From an uncultured Eubacteriales bacterium (GTDB taxonomy: Bacteria; Bacillota; Clostridia; Oscillospirales; Oscillospiraceae), in assembly GCA_900545515.1 (NCBI GenBank), contig UQZA01000005.1, positions 52,279-116,278 of the forward strand: 64,000 nucleotides of DNA, written 5' to 3'. Shown here in pieces: positions 34,901-41,427 of this stretch; within the stretch, counting starts at the first letter, position 1, and every line of letters starts with the position of its first letter. The position numbers and the translations under genes were made by a program. Under the pieces are notes generated by a model that saw nothing but the letters and a program-made list of their open reading frames with translations, was not told where the DNA came from and did not search any database.

Positions 34901-35437
34901 GGCTGAGGTATACATCTGAGGCTGGGCCCCTTCATCTCCCCGGGAGGCCTCCGCCGGGGCATACTGCCGCTCCAGGCTGACGCTCCGGACCCCCTCCACC
35001 TGGGAGATGGCTTCCAGCTTCCCATAGGGAACATTGGCGGAGATGATGTTGCCCACCAGGGTCAGGTTCCAGACCACATCCAGAGCCTGCCCACCCAGGG
35101 CCTGGGCGGAAATGCTCTGGGCCACGGCCTGCTGCCGGGCCTGGAGGCTCTCCCGGTAGGCCATAGCGCCATCGTTCCGGGCAATGTCCATGGTGGAGTA
35201 GCCGGCCTGTACCGTAGGCTTCTCCTCCAATACGATGGAAACACGGACCAGATCCGTGTCCCGGTGGACCGTCTCTTGGGCTTCCCCCTGCACCAGGCGG
35301 TCTGCCAGGTCCGCAGAAACGGCCGTGTCCACCGCATTCCAGCTGAGTCCGGCGGCCCGAACCGGGACCACAAAGGACGCAAGCAAGGAAAGCGCCAGCA
35401 GCAGGGAAAGAAGCCGGGAAGATAGGTGCTTTTTCAT
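28967..35437 (-). CDS. Giant cell-surface subtilase with PA, dockerin, Ig-like, cohesin-like and SLH modules
   Basis: This 2156-residue protein begins with a Sec signal ending near PVRAA. A propeptide-like region (about 60-160) is followed by an S8 domain with Asp about 203 in AVIDTGTD, His about 298 in EHGSHVAGI and Ser about 653 in GTSMAAP. A PA insertion lies near 480-595. Next come a C5a-peptidase-like strand region, a dockerin pair with two Ca-binding loops (DLNGDGQVNEAD and DVNGDGKVNTYD, about 820-870), a beta-propeller-like stretch and a Big_2 domain (about 1465-1545). A cohesin-like module (about 1865-1965) and three SLH repeats close the chain. The SLH repeats should anchor it to the cell wall. 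The ATG at 35437 has AAGGAG 11 bases upstream. A paralogue is at 55019-61624. Likely role: surface protein digestion. Confidence 0.9.
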   Translation of the reverse strand: MKKHLSSRLLSLLLALSLLASFVVPVRAAGLSWNAVDTAVSADLADRLVQGEAQETVHRDTDLVRVSIVLEEKPTVQAGYSTMDIARNDGAMAYRESLQARQQAVAQSISAQALGGQALDVVWNLTLVGNIISANVPYGKLEAISQVEGVRSVSLERQYAPAEASRGDEGAQPQMYTSAGMIGSDAAWLEGYTGAGTRIAVIDTGTDTDHQSFQAEAFHHALEENAKEAGMSYADYAAKLDLLDEEEIDSLLEKLHIHEKSPQLTGKDLYLNEKLALGYNYVDSSLEITHDHDAQGEHGSHVAGISTANRFLKQGDGFVSAAEAVNVCGVAPDAQLLTMKVFGQKGGAYESDYMVAIEDAIMLGADAVNLSLGSAAPGEAANETYAKLLDSLQDTDTVVVISAGNSGSWADGTTTNGFLYNDGVSMDTVGSPGSYTNSLAVASVENRGSTGKYFAVGELPVVYTETTGYNNLPMASLDTSAGQTGTVIPYVLVDGFGTAEDYQGVDLKGKVVFCSRGSTSFFEKANVAASLGAAATVVYNNTAGSINMDLSGYNYTAPCVSILQSEGAAIKAASTAAETEAGTTYYTGEMTVYGKSGVSIHPSAYYTMSDFSSWGVPGDLSLKPEITAPGGNIYSVNGLAPGGTAYEVMSGTSMAAPQVAGLSALAAQYIRENGLAEKTGCSVRTLAQSLLMSTAQPLYEEASGGNYYSVLKQGAGLARVDRLMEAESYVLVEGQPDGKVKAELGDDPDRTGVYRFAFTIHNLTDQPLDYALSADLFTQDVFADGNTLYMDTWTTALAANTSFTADGVPIVQGEALTAFDLNGDGQVNEADANTLLEYLLGNVEELHTTGDVNGDGKVNTYDAHVLLALLEGKSCVTVPAAGQVQVEVTMTLPQAVKEYLDTASPKGAYVEGYVYAAPVATEEGEQGVTHSIPVLGFYGNWTEPSMYDVSSPLELKYGTDTRMPYLQAYHNSLLVTYGGESQEYYFGGNPVVQDETYLTARNAFNNQNGDTISRLVYAQIRNAGSGKFTIRNLETGEVYEERLLDANSLEGAYFSVNEEKWYNTQRSIRVKWNGQDAQGNPLPEGTRVELSLALAPEYYRNADGTYAWEKLGQGAYITQELTIDNTAPKVSDISLSLLEGRELKVTASDNEYVAAIALMSPSGSKVYRAVAGNQTERGAQMEALVSLEGLPSRFLVAVYDYAMNVSTYGVELGDQQDDSRPYFTAINRTNLDDAYRLSWVGFGMEESTETVNLGHIEAEIPRAAEYVDGYVFLISNDNGLYVASDEDLSDVRRLSTLTCGDLSLANVVDIAYSKADGQLYGLFYADDNGKATPYLCTIDMFLGTTTLVGEMSVDAVNLAIDGKGNFYSTLYNGNTLYTYTAQTYRTPSVVGTTGSYACKVVNCMAWDHNTDKLYWGYTANNMTYLLDVNVETAEPTLVRTLPFSSTGLYVRPQEDSSRFAPTDEVAMVELDRTQLRTLPDNTVQLTATVWPWTVSSGDVTWISEDPSIATVNPRGQVTGVAEGTTTITATSVLDATKFASCTVEVTKLDRELNATVWDQDGKVWWSSFNTGSLPQYTKLTETPANEPLAAVTYGGNGKLYAASLDTSSLTSNLYTVDPETFETTLVGGTSDIGYVDLTAAPGCGYLLAVYGPYIVLVDPATGGWIGYFDWSSGLQDNKLVGIAYYATQYDTDYQAFMDMFFVVDDMGNIYFDAIMPYNGGFVYFQGPDVGLVGNFGRETDTPYFNSLYFDGAYLYWSQFSQEADRVDLLVWDAEDSELVYQLGSFQDSVWPVGGLFSRNTMPGYGWSSANGREVSKEFAGRASTEPMKTLRQPVAAGGLQAAQATAEKPARTNQTTHTGIYDPDTHTVTVTLKASEAVASGRVAVSYDTTKLTLTSVTGLTQAFASHHGNGTVELAYAAAHPVDPYSTLALLTFQCTEAAVDGTELTVTSTERDGQAVEDTAVIPVELPHTCYAKDFLDVDLGRWYHEPIDFVVSQGLMKGMGENRFQPNTSMTRGQLVTVLYRLAGEPAIEGTSPFADVQADRFYADAIAWAYGNEIAKGVTDDRFMPNSPVTREQMVTFLARFARWSGLELQTGGSLEDYADAGSVSAYAEEAMTWAVENGIIQGMTETTLVPKGTATRAQVATILMRYCQKFA

Positions 35438-35557
35438 ACTTGTCACTTCTCCTTCTGTGTTTTTAGCATCCGGGAAAATTTTGCCGTAGGGCTACAGTTT
35501 CCTTGCGTTTCACCACTGTATCGAGCTGCCAAAAAATTCCAAGATGCTATTATTGTT

Positions 35558-35586
35558 ATTTTACAGCATATCTGCAAAATTTGCAA
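35558..35586 (-). promoter_or_regulatory. Promoter of the first S8 peptidase gene
   Basis: TTGCAA (35581-35586) and TAAAAT (35558-35563) are spaced by 17 bases on the minus strand. The spacer resembles that of the module promoters at 9876 and 15075 (both contain TTTTG(G)CAGATATGCT). The leader is about 115 bases. Confidence 0.7.
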
Positions 35587-35800
35587 GTCTATTTTTCAAT
35601 TTCCTGCACTTTTAGCAGGAAAATTATGGTGCAGCCGGAGCAGCCAAAGATGTATGCCGGGGGCAAGGTCCATGTCACCAACGGAAGGCCGGCAAGACGC
35701 CTTGATACCGAACTGGCGCAGGAGCGCCCCTGCCTTCCCCTGGGGCATAGGCGTACCGTGCCGCTCAGGCGAGCACCGTACGGCTTTCAAAGGACCCGCT

Positions 35801-35838
35801 GCAGAGGCCGCACCCTACCGCCCTGAGGGCAGACGGGA
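35801..35838 (-). repeat. Flanking inverted repeat, right copy
   Basis: This is the partner of 28785-28822 on the other strand. Just beyond it, near 35857-35877, a GAAAAAGGAAATGCTGCTG block matches the dispersed repeat at 15950-16018. The spacer 35587-35900 contains no gene. Confidence 0.5.
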
Positions 35839-35900
35839 GCGTTGCCGCGTCAGTACAGAAAAAGGAAATGCTGCTGCCTTGTCAAAAGTTCCGGGACGCC

Positions 35901-35929
35901 TTGCTTCCCAGCGGTTTTCGGCCTATAAT
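35901..35929 (+). promoter_or_regulatory. Promoter of the alaX operon
   Basis: TTGCTT (35901-35906) and TATAAT (35924-35929) are spaced by 17 bases; the alaX ATG is 53 bases downstream. Confidence 0.75.
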
Positions 35930-35981
35930 ATAGGCAATTTTTTGTACATCCCCTGCCTCGGGATGTAGGAAGGAGCATCTC

Positions 35982-37151
35982 ATGGACGCCCGCGCCCTTT
36001 TTTATCAAGATTCTCACTTATGCCGCTTCACCGCCCTGGTCACCGGCTGCCATCCGATGCCTGATGGCTGGGCCGTCAGCCTGGATCGGACCGCCTTTTA
36101 TCCCGAAGGCGGCGGACAGCCCTGGGACCTGGGAACCCTGGGGGAGGCCCAGGTGCTGGCGGTCACAGAGCAGAATGGCTCCATCGTGCACCTGTGTGAC
36201 CGGGAGCTCCCGGTGGGGGGCGAGGTGGCAGGCTGCATCGACTGGCCCCGGCGGTTTGACTTCATGCAGCAGCACTCCGGCGAGCACCTGCTCTCCGGCC
36301 TCATCCACAGCCGGTACGGCTTTCACAACGTAGGCTTCCACATGGGCGCCGGGGTCACCACCATTGACTTTGACGGGGTCATTCCCCAGGAAGACCTGCC
36401 CAGCCTGGAGGCAGCCGTCAACGAGGCCATTTGGAGAGACCTTCCGGTCCGGACTTGGTTTGCCTCAGGGCAGGAGCTGGAGAAGCTGCCCTACCGCAGC
36501 AAGCGGCCTCTGGAGGGAACCGTGCGGCTGGTGGAGTTCCCGGGGATGGACCTGTGCGCCTGCTGCGGCACTCACGTGGCAAGGACCGGGGAAATCGGCC
36601 TTCTGAAGCTGCTCTCCTGGGCCCGGTTCCACCAGGGCGTCCGGATGGAGATGGTCTGCGGCCGCCGGGCTCTGGACTACCTCTCTCAGATTTACGCCCA
36701 GAACCGCCTGGTCTGCCAGACCTTCTCCGCCAAGCCCATGGAGACCGGGGCTGCCGCCCAACGCACCGCCCAGGCTCTGGAGGCGGCAAAGGCCCGGGCC
36801 GCTGCCCTGGAGACCCGCTGCTTTGCCGCCACGGCCAGCTCCCTGGCAGGGGCGGGAGATGTGGTTCTCTTTGAAGAGGACCTCACCCCAGACGGCGTGC
36901 GCCGGTTGGCAGACGCTGTGGGCAATGCCTGTCAGGGCCGCTGCTGCGTCTTCTCCGGCTCGGACGAAGAGGGGTACCGTTATGCCATCTGCTCCCCAAT
37001 TGGGGGCTTACAGCCCTTTGTACAGGCTCTGAACAAGGCTCTCCGGGGGCGCGGCGGCGGAAAACCCAAGTTTGTCCAGGGCAGTCTCTCAGCCACCCGG
37101 GCAGAGATCGAAGCCTACCTCCAAGCCGCCCCGGCTGGAGCGCCTGTATGA
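35982..37151 (+). CDS. Alanyl-tRNA editing protein AlaX (long form)
   Basis: This free-standing editing enzyme removes Ser or Gly wrongly attached to tRNA-Ala in the cytoplasm. The 389-residue sequence has the metal site of the family: H98 and H102 in QHSGEH and C194/H198 in CACCGTH. It also has the N-terminal TAFYPEGGGQPWDLG motif, and a C-terminal DHHA1-type region (from about 300) with a Gly-rich GRGGGKPKFVQGS motif. That C-terminal part marks it as an AlaX-L type. An AAGGAG site precedes the ATG. It overlaps the next gene by ATGA. Confidence 0.93.
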   Translation: MDARALFYQDSHLCRFTALVTGCHPMPDGWAVSLDRTAFYPEGGGQPWDLGTLGEAQVLAVTEQNGSIVHLCDRELPVGGEVAGCIDWPRRFDFMQQHSGEHLLSGLIHSRYGFHNVGFHMGAGVTTIDFDGVIPQEDLPSLEAAVNEAIWRDLPVRTWFASGQELEKLPYRSKRPLEGTVRLVEFPGMDLCACCGTHVARTGEIGLLKLLSWARFHQGVRMEMVCGRRALDYLSQIYAQNRLVCQTFSAKPMETGAAAQRTAQALEAAKARAAALETRCFAATASSLAGAGDVVLFEEDLTPDGVRRLADAVGNACQGRCCVFSGSDEEGYRYAICSPIGGLQPFVQALNKALRGRGGGKPKFVQGSLSATRAEIEAYLQAAPAGAPV

Positions 37152-38701
37152 GGGGCGTCTTCTCCAAGGGGAGGCCTCTTGCTTCGCCAGTAAGCTGGAC
37201 CGGCATCTACGGTTTTTTTCTCCTCACAGTTTTTATCTTGTGGGTCCCCTCCTCCGGCTACCAAAACATCGTATGGCCCAAGCACCTGCTGTTTCTCTGG
37301 GCCACCGCTCTGTTTGTCCTAGGCCTTGTGCCCATGGTCCTGATCCAAAAAGCCCGGCAGTCTCTGCCAGAGCGATGGACCGGGGCAGACCGGCTCCCCC
37401 TTTGTCTCGCCGCCGGGCTCCTGCTCCTATTCCTGCTGTCCGCCCTGGCCTCTCCTTATCCGGATGTCGTCTGGCTGGGGAACCGGCGGTATGAGGGCTT
37501 CCTGACTCTGGCGCTGTACCTGGTGATTTTTATTTCTGCCGCCCTCTGGGGCCGTCTGGGCCCCCTGCATGTCGCCGGAACCGCTCTGTCCGCTCTCCTG
37601 GTCTCCGCCCTGGTCCTGGCCCAGTTTCTGGGGAAAAATCCTCTGGGCCTGTATCCTCCGGGTCTGGGCTTTCACGACCGGGGCCTCAAATACAGCGGAG
37701 AGTACCTGGGCACCATTGGAAACTCCGACCTGTTGTCGGCCTATCTCACCATGGCCTGCCTGTACCTCTGGGGGGCCTACGCCGTATCCCGCAGCCGGGT
37801 CCGGCTCCTGTATCTGTCCGCCGGCTTGGCCGCCTGGTTTGCTCTGCTTCTCAGCGAAGTGGCCGCCGGTCCCGCCGCTGTTCTGGGCTGCCTGATCATT
37901 TGCCTGCCCCTGTGCCTGGCCAAGGGTCTGGGCATCCGGCGTATGGGGGAGATCTTTGCCTCCCTGGCCCTGGGAGGGCTGTGGAAATCGGTTTTGGGGT
38001 ACGAGTATCAGGCGGGCGCCCTGACTGTTTTCTTCTCCTGGGGAGCGGAAGCCTGGCTGCTTCTGGCGGGGGTGCTCCTGGGGCTGGCCGCCACCCTTCT
38101 CCTGCGCCGCCTGCCGGAAGGAAGGCGGCTTCCCAAAACCGCCCTGGCCCTGACCCTGGCCTTTCTCCTTCTGATTCTGGCGGTTCTCGGTTTTCTCTAC
38201 GGCTACTCCGGTCAGCAGACCTCCCTGCAGGACCTGTCCCAGCTGCTTCACGGCAATCCCCCTCCCACCCTGGGCTCCAGCCGCATTGCCATCTGGCAGG
38301 AGGCCCTGGAGCTGGGCCTGGAACGCCCTGCGCTGGGCAGCGGGCCGGACACCTACCAGCTCCGCTCCAGCCTGATTTTCACCCGGGAGCTGCCGGGGGG
38401 GCAAATGCGAAGAACCAGCGTGGACGCCGCCCACTGCGAATACCTGAACCTGTGGGTGAACACAGGGCTTGCCAGTATGCTCCTGTTCCTGGGGCTGCTG
38501 GCTGCGGTGCTCCTGCCAGCGGCCCGGCGCTTGCGCCCGGCGCTCCTGCCCCTGCTGCTGCCCGCTCTGGGCTATGCCATACACGCCCTCTTCGGCATCA
38601 GCCAAAGCCTGGTGAGTCCTCTGTTTTACCTGTTCCTGGGCACCTTGGCCCGGGCCAGCCGGCGTGCAAAATCACACATGTCCCCCGATCAGGCCGCATA
38701 G
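37148..38701 (+). CDS. O-antigen ligase/polymerase-like membrane protein (Wzy_C type)
   Basis: This 517-residue integral membrane protein has about 12 hydrophobic helices. A large outer loop carries SRIAIWQEALELGLERPALG, GSGPDTYQ and AAHCEYLNLWVNTGLASML, which match the Wzy_C/WaaL region with its catalytic-site Arg and His-type residues. Such proteins join or polymerise surface glycans on the outer face. Its place in an operon between AlaX and PdaA fits a cell-envelope role. The ATG overlaps the alaX stop (ATGA at 37148-37151). Confidence 0.85.
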   Translation: MRGVFSKGRPLASPVSWTGIYGFFLLTVFILWVPSSGYQNIVWPKHLLFLWATALFVLGLVPMVLIQKARQSLPERWTGADRLPLCLAAGLLLLFLLSALASPYPDVVWLGNRRYEGFLTLALYLVIFISAALWGRLGPLHVAGTALSALLVSALVLAQFLGKNPLGLYPPGLGFHDRGLKYSGEYLGTIGNSDLLSAYLTMACLYLWGAYAVSRSRVRLLYLSAGLAAWFALLLSEVAAGPAAVLGCLIICLPLCLAKGLGIRRMGEIFASLALGGLWKSVLGYEYQAGALTVFFSWGAEAWLLLAGVLLGLAATLLLRRLPEGRRLPKTALALTLAFLLLILAVLGFLYGYSGQQTSLQDLSQLLHGNPPPTLGSSRIAIWQEALELGLERPALGSGPDTYQLRSSLIFTRELPGGQMRRTSVDAAHCEYLNLWVNTGLASMLLFLGLLAAVLLPAARRLRPALLPLLLPALGYAIHALFGISQSLVSPLFYLFLGTLARASRRAKSHMSPDQAA

Positions 38702-38721
38702 GCTTGACCGGGGTGATTTTT

Positions 38722-39495
38722 ATGAGAAAACGGGATTCCATCATTTGCCTTTGCGCGGTAGCTCTGGCCGTAGTGCTGCTGCTGTCCTCCCTGCCCTCCC
38801 GGGCGGTGGAGACCGGCTCCTGGGGGCTCAGCTTTCAAACGCAAGGGCAGGCGCCGGTGGGCAGCGCCTCTCAGGAGGCCCTGGCCCAATATGACGCGGC
38901 CTACCTGGGCGATACCAGCCAGCCGGTTTTATACCTGACCTTCGACGCCGGGTATGAAAACGGCTGCACCGCACAAATTCTGGACATTCTAAAGAAGCAC
39001 CAGGCTCCCGCCGCCTTCTTCCTGGTGGGCAACTACATCCAGCGCAACCCAGAGCTGGTCAAGCGGATGGCAGAAGAGGGGCACATTGTAGGCAATCACA
39101 CGGCACACCACTATGACATGTCCAAAATCGGAGACAAAGCCACCTTTGCCCAGGAGCTGGGGGAGGTGGAGGACCTGTACCGGGATGTGACCGGTCAGGA
39201 GCTTCCCCACTATTACCGGCCGCCCCAGGGCATCTACAGCCAGGAAAACCTGGCCATGGCCCAGGAGCTGGGCTATAAGACCGTATTTTGGTCCCTGGCG
39301 TATGTGGACTGGAACAATGACAGCCAGCCCACCCGGGAAGAAGCCTTTGCCAAGCTCCTGCCCCGGATTCACAACGGAGCCGTGGTGCTCTTACACAGCA
39401 CCTCCAAAACCAACGCCGCCATCCTGGATGAGCTGCTCACCAAATGGGAGGAGATGGGGTACCGGTTCGACAGCGTAGAAGCCTTATTCTCCTGA
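38722..39495 (+). CDS. pdaA: PdaA-like delta-lactam-forming polysaccharide deacetylase
   Basis: PdaA-type enzymes deacetylate N-acetylmuramic acid as part of delta-lactam formation in spore cortex. The 257-residue protein has a signal/anchor helix (residues about 6-25), then the NodB motifs YLTFDAGYENG (Asp75), GNHTAHHYDMS with the metal histidines His126 and His130, HYYRPPQG and LLHSTSKTNAAILD. The match to Bacillus PdaA is good along the whole length, including the VFWSLAYVDW segment. The usual second Asp or Asn of motif 1 is Ala here. GGGGTG lies six bases before the ATG. Confidence 0.9.
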   Translation: MRKRDSIICLCAVALAVVLLLSSLPSRAVETGSWGLSFQTQGQAPVGSASQEALAQYDAAYLGDTSQPVLYLTFDAGYENGCTAQILDILKKHQAPAAFFLVGNYIQRNPELVKRMAEEGHIVGNHTAHHYDMSKIGDKATFAQELGEVEDLYRDVTGQELPHYYRPPQGIYSQENLAMAQELGYKTVFWSLAYVDWNNDSQPTREEAFAKLLPRIHNGAVVLLHSTSKTNAAILDELLTKWEEMGYRFDSVEALFS

Positions 39496-39575
39496 GCCAC
39501 GCACACATTGGGGCCTCCGGAATACCATGGAATGAGCGGCAACGCCGCTGAAAAAACTTCTTGGAGGTACTCTTT

Positions 39576-39758
39576 ATGAACTGCAATTGCAACAATGGTT
39601 TCATGGGCTGTGGCAACAACTCCTGGTGGATCATCCTCATCATCTTCTTCCTGTTCTGCGGGTGCGGCAACAGCTGCGGCTGTGGCTGCGGCTGCGGCTG
39701 CGGCACCGGCCTGTCCAACAACAACTGCGGCTGCGACAACAACTGCGGCTGCTGCTAA
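39576..39758 (+). CDS. Cysteine-rich microprotein
   Basis: This 60-residue protein has about 17 Cys, most in Cys-Gly repeats at residues 33-60, and one short hydrophobic helix (SWWIILIIFFLF). GGAGG is eight bases before the ATG at 39576, and a terminator follows the stop, so it looks like a genuine short gene. Similar Cys/Gly/Asn-rich proteins occur in clostridia and may be coat-related or metal binding. The function is unknown. It follows pdaA by about 80 bases and may be cotranscribed. Confidence 0.7.
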   Translation: MNCNCNNGFMGCGNNSWWIILIIFFLFCGCGNSCGCGCGCGCGTGLSNNNCGCDNNCGCC

Positions 39759-39772
39759 TTCCACAAAAAATG

Positions 39773-39795
39773 GGGGCCGCGCAAGCGGCCCCTTT
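39773..39795 (+). terminator. First terminator after the Cys-rich gene
   Basis: GGGGCCGC (39773-39780) pairs perfectly with GCGGCCCC (39785-39792) around a GCAA loop, then TTT. Confidence 0.75.
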
Positions 39796-39815
39796 CCTCT
39801 GGGGAAAAATGTTCG

Positions 39816-39872
39816 GCGCCTGCTGCAAAAGCGAGTGGGGCAAGACCCCTCCCCTTTGCAGCAGGCGCTTTT
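39816..39872 (+). terminator. Second, long terminator hairpin
   Basis: GCGCCTGCTGCAAA (39816-39829) pairs perfectly with TTTGCAGCAGGCGC (39855-39868), with four T after it. The CTGCTGCAAA arm is shared with the inverted repeat at 10056-10152. Confidence 0.75.
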
Positions 39873-39962
39873 CATAACGGCAGGTTGGCGCCGTTTGCCA
39901 CACAGGGGCAATACCGGCTCCGCAGCCCCGTATGTGTCAAAAAGGCCCCGTAAACATGATCC

Positions 39963-40538
39963 TCACTTCACACCCAGCAATTCCCGCGCCTCCGGCTGAC
40001 CTGCCCAGGTGCACCAGCGCAGCAGCACCGTAGCCGCCTGGGCCCGGGTGGTGCCGCCCCAGGGGGAGAGAATGGAGGCGCTGCCAGAGCGGATACCACG
40101 TAGGAGGCCCGTCCCCACCGCCCAGCTCATGGCCGGTTGGGCATAGGCAGAGACCTCAGAAGCGTCAGAGTATGCTGCCAGGTTCCCCCGGACAGTGGTA
40201 TCTATGCCCATCCGTTCCGTGCAGCGGAACAGCATCACCGCCATATCCTGGCGGGTCATGCTCCCTTCCAACCGGAATTGCTCCTCATATTCCCGGGGAA
40301 ACAGCTCCTCCTCGGTCCCGCAGGCGCCCCGGAAGGCGCGGCGTAAAACGGCATGAAACGCTCGCTTATCCATGACTCCACAGGGGCAAAACCGCCGGCT
40401 TCCCACAGGCCGCATCCAGTTTTGCTCCGTTACAAACCGCACCCCCGGTGAAAACCAGCGGTTCTCTGCTACATCCACGTAGGGACTGCTCCAACGCTCC
40501 CGGGAAGCTTTGGTCCTTGGACCCTTCTGCCGTTTCAT
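39963..40538 (-). CDS. SLH-domain protein lacking a visible signal peptide
   Basis: This 191-residue protein contains three degenerate S-layer homology repeats. The best are the last two: LEGSMTRQDMAVMLFRCTE with AAYSDASEVSAYAQPAMSWA, and GIRSGSASILSP with GGTTRAQAATVLLRWCTW. The N-terminus is basic (MKRQKGPRTKASRERW) and has no hydrophobic signal, unlike normal SLH proteins. It may be exported in another way or be a decaying fragment of a larger surface protein. GGGGAGGGAG precedes the ATG at 40538. Confidence 0.7.
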   Translation of the reverse strand: MKRQKGPRTKASRERWSSPYVDVAENRWFSPGVRFVTEQNWMRPVGSRRFCPCGVMDKRAFHAVLRRAFRGACGTEEELFPREYEEQFRLEGSMTRQDMAVMLFRCTERMGIDTTVRGNLAAYSDASEVSAYAQPAMSWAVGTGLLRGIRSGSASILSPWGGTTRAQAATVLLRWCTWAGQPEARELLGVK

Positions 40539-40755
40539 GCTCTCCCTCCCCTTCCCCACCAGAACCCGGAACGGCAGCATGTCACAACCCCACATTGTCG
40601 TTCTTTCCACCACAGCCCCGGCTGGAATTTGAGAATTTTCTGAAAAAATCCAGGCATTTTAATGATACAACAACTTCAAGGTGTTGTCTACCACTAACTA
40701 TGGGATTTTCCATCCACACCTTTTCGTTGTTACTATGGGGGTGGAGGTGGTGAAG

Positions 40756-41088
40756 ATGGTCAAGAACCTGAAGTACCTGCGGACCCGGTACGGCATCAGC
40801 CAGCAGCAGCTGGCTGAGATTGCAGGAGTCAGTCAGCAGTCGGTTAATAAATATGAAAACCACAACATTGAGCCGGACATTCGCACTCTCACCGCCTTTG
40901 CGGATTTTTTCCACACCTCTGTGGATTTTCTCATTGGGCACACAGAGGTCGAGCACCGGATTGAGCATGTACAGCAATATGACCTGAACCGGGACGAGGC
41001 TCGCCTCCTTCAGGCCTACCGCCTCCTTACACCGGAGGAGCAGGAGAGCATCCACCTCATCATGGAAAATTACAACAAAAAGAAATGA
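40756..41088 (+). CDS. XRE-family transcriptional regulator
   Basis: This 110-residue protein has a Cro/C1-type helix-turn-helix in the first 65 residues: LKYLRTRYGISQQQLAEIAG, then VSQQSVNKYENHNIEPDIRT. A short helical tail (VEHRIEHVQQYDLNRDEARL) follows. The ATG at 40756 has GGAGG eight bases upstream; the frame open upstream has no start site. It stands alone, divergent from the SLH gene, and its targets cannot be inferred. Confidence 0.85.
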   Translation: MVKNLKYLRTRYGISQQQLAEIAGVSQQSVNKYENHNIEPDIRTLTAFADFFHTSVDFLIGHTEVEHRIEHVQQYDLNRDEARLLQAYRLLTPEEQESIHLIMENYNKKK

Positions 41089-41347
41089 AGCGCAACCCGC
41101 CCTGCCCCGGTGGCACGGGCGAAGCGTCATGGAATCTCATTACTTACCAGCGGCAAGTGACTCCACAATTCCAGGTAGCCGCCCCCCAGGCGGTGGGATG
41201 AGGATGGGCAAAATCCGCTGGTTTATATGCACGGAAGGGAGCAAGGCGTGATCGCCTCAGTGCAAAATGGCAGCTCTTAAGACGTACTGGAGCGGTGGCG
41301 CCCGGGCTTTCCCTGCCAGTGCGAAGTCTTTGGCATTTTGGGCAAGC
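41089..41347. other. Gene-free spacer between the XRE gene and the hisS terminator
   Basis: These 259 bases carry no open frame with a ribosome site, no RNA gene recognised and no strong repeat. Confidence 0.5.
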
Positions 41348-41401
41348 AAAAAAACGCGCCCGGGGTAGCATCGAAGGAATCTGGATGCTGCCCCGGGCGC
41401 G
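41348..41401 (-). terminator. Terminator of the minD-mgsA-hisS operon
   Basis: A 17-base GC-rich stem (from 41355, closing at 41401, CGCGCCCGGGG with CCCCGGGCGCG) is followed on the minus strand by seven T. Confidence 0.85.
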
Positions 41402-41427
41402 GTCTCATATTCAGTTTCCCGTGGTTC

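Noticed and set aside
28967..35437. Membership of a cellulosome
   Set aside because: Dockerin and cohesin-like modules are present, but no cellulase, carbohydrate-binding module or scaffoldin is in the window.
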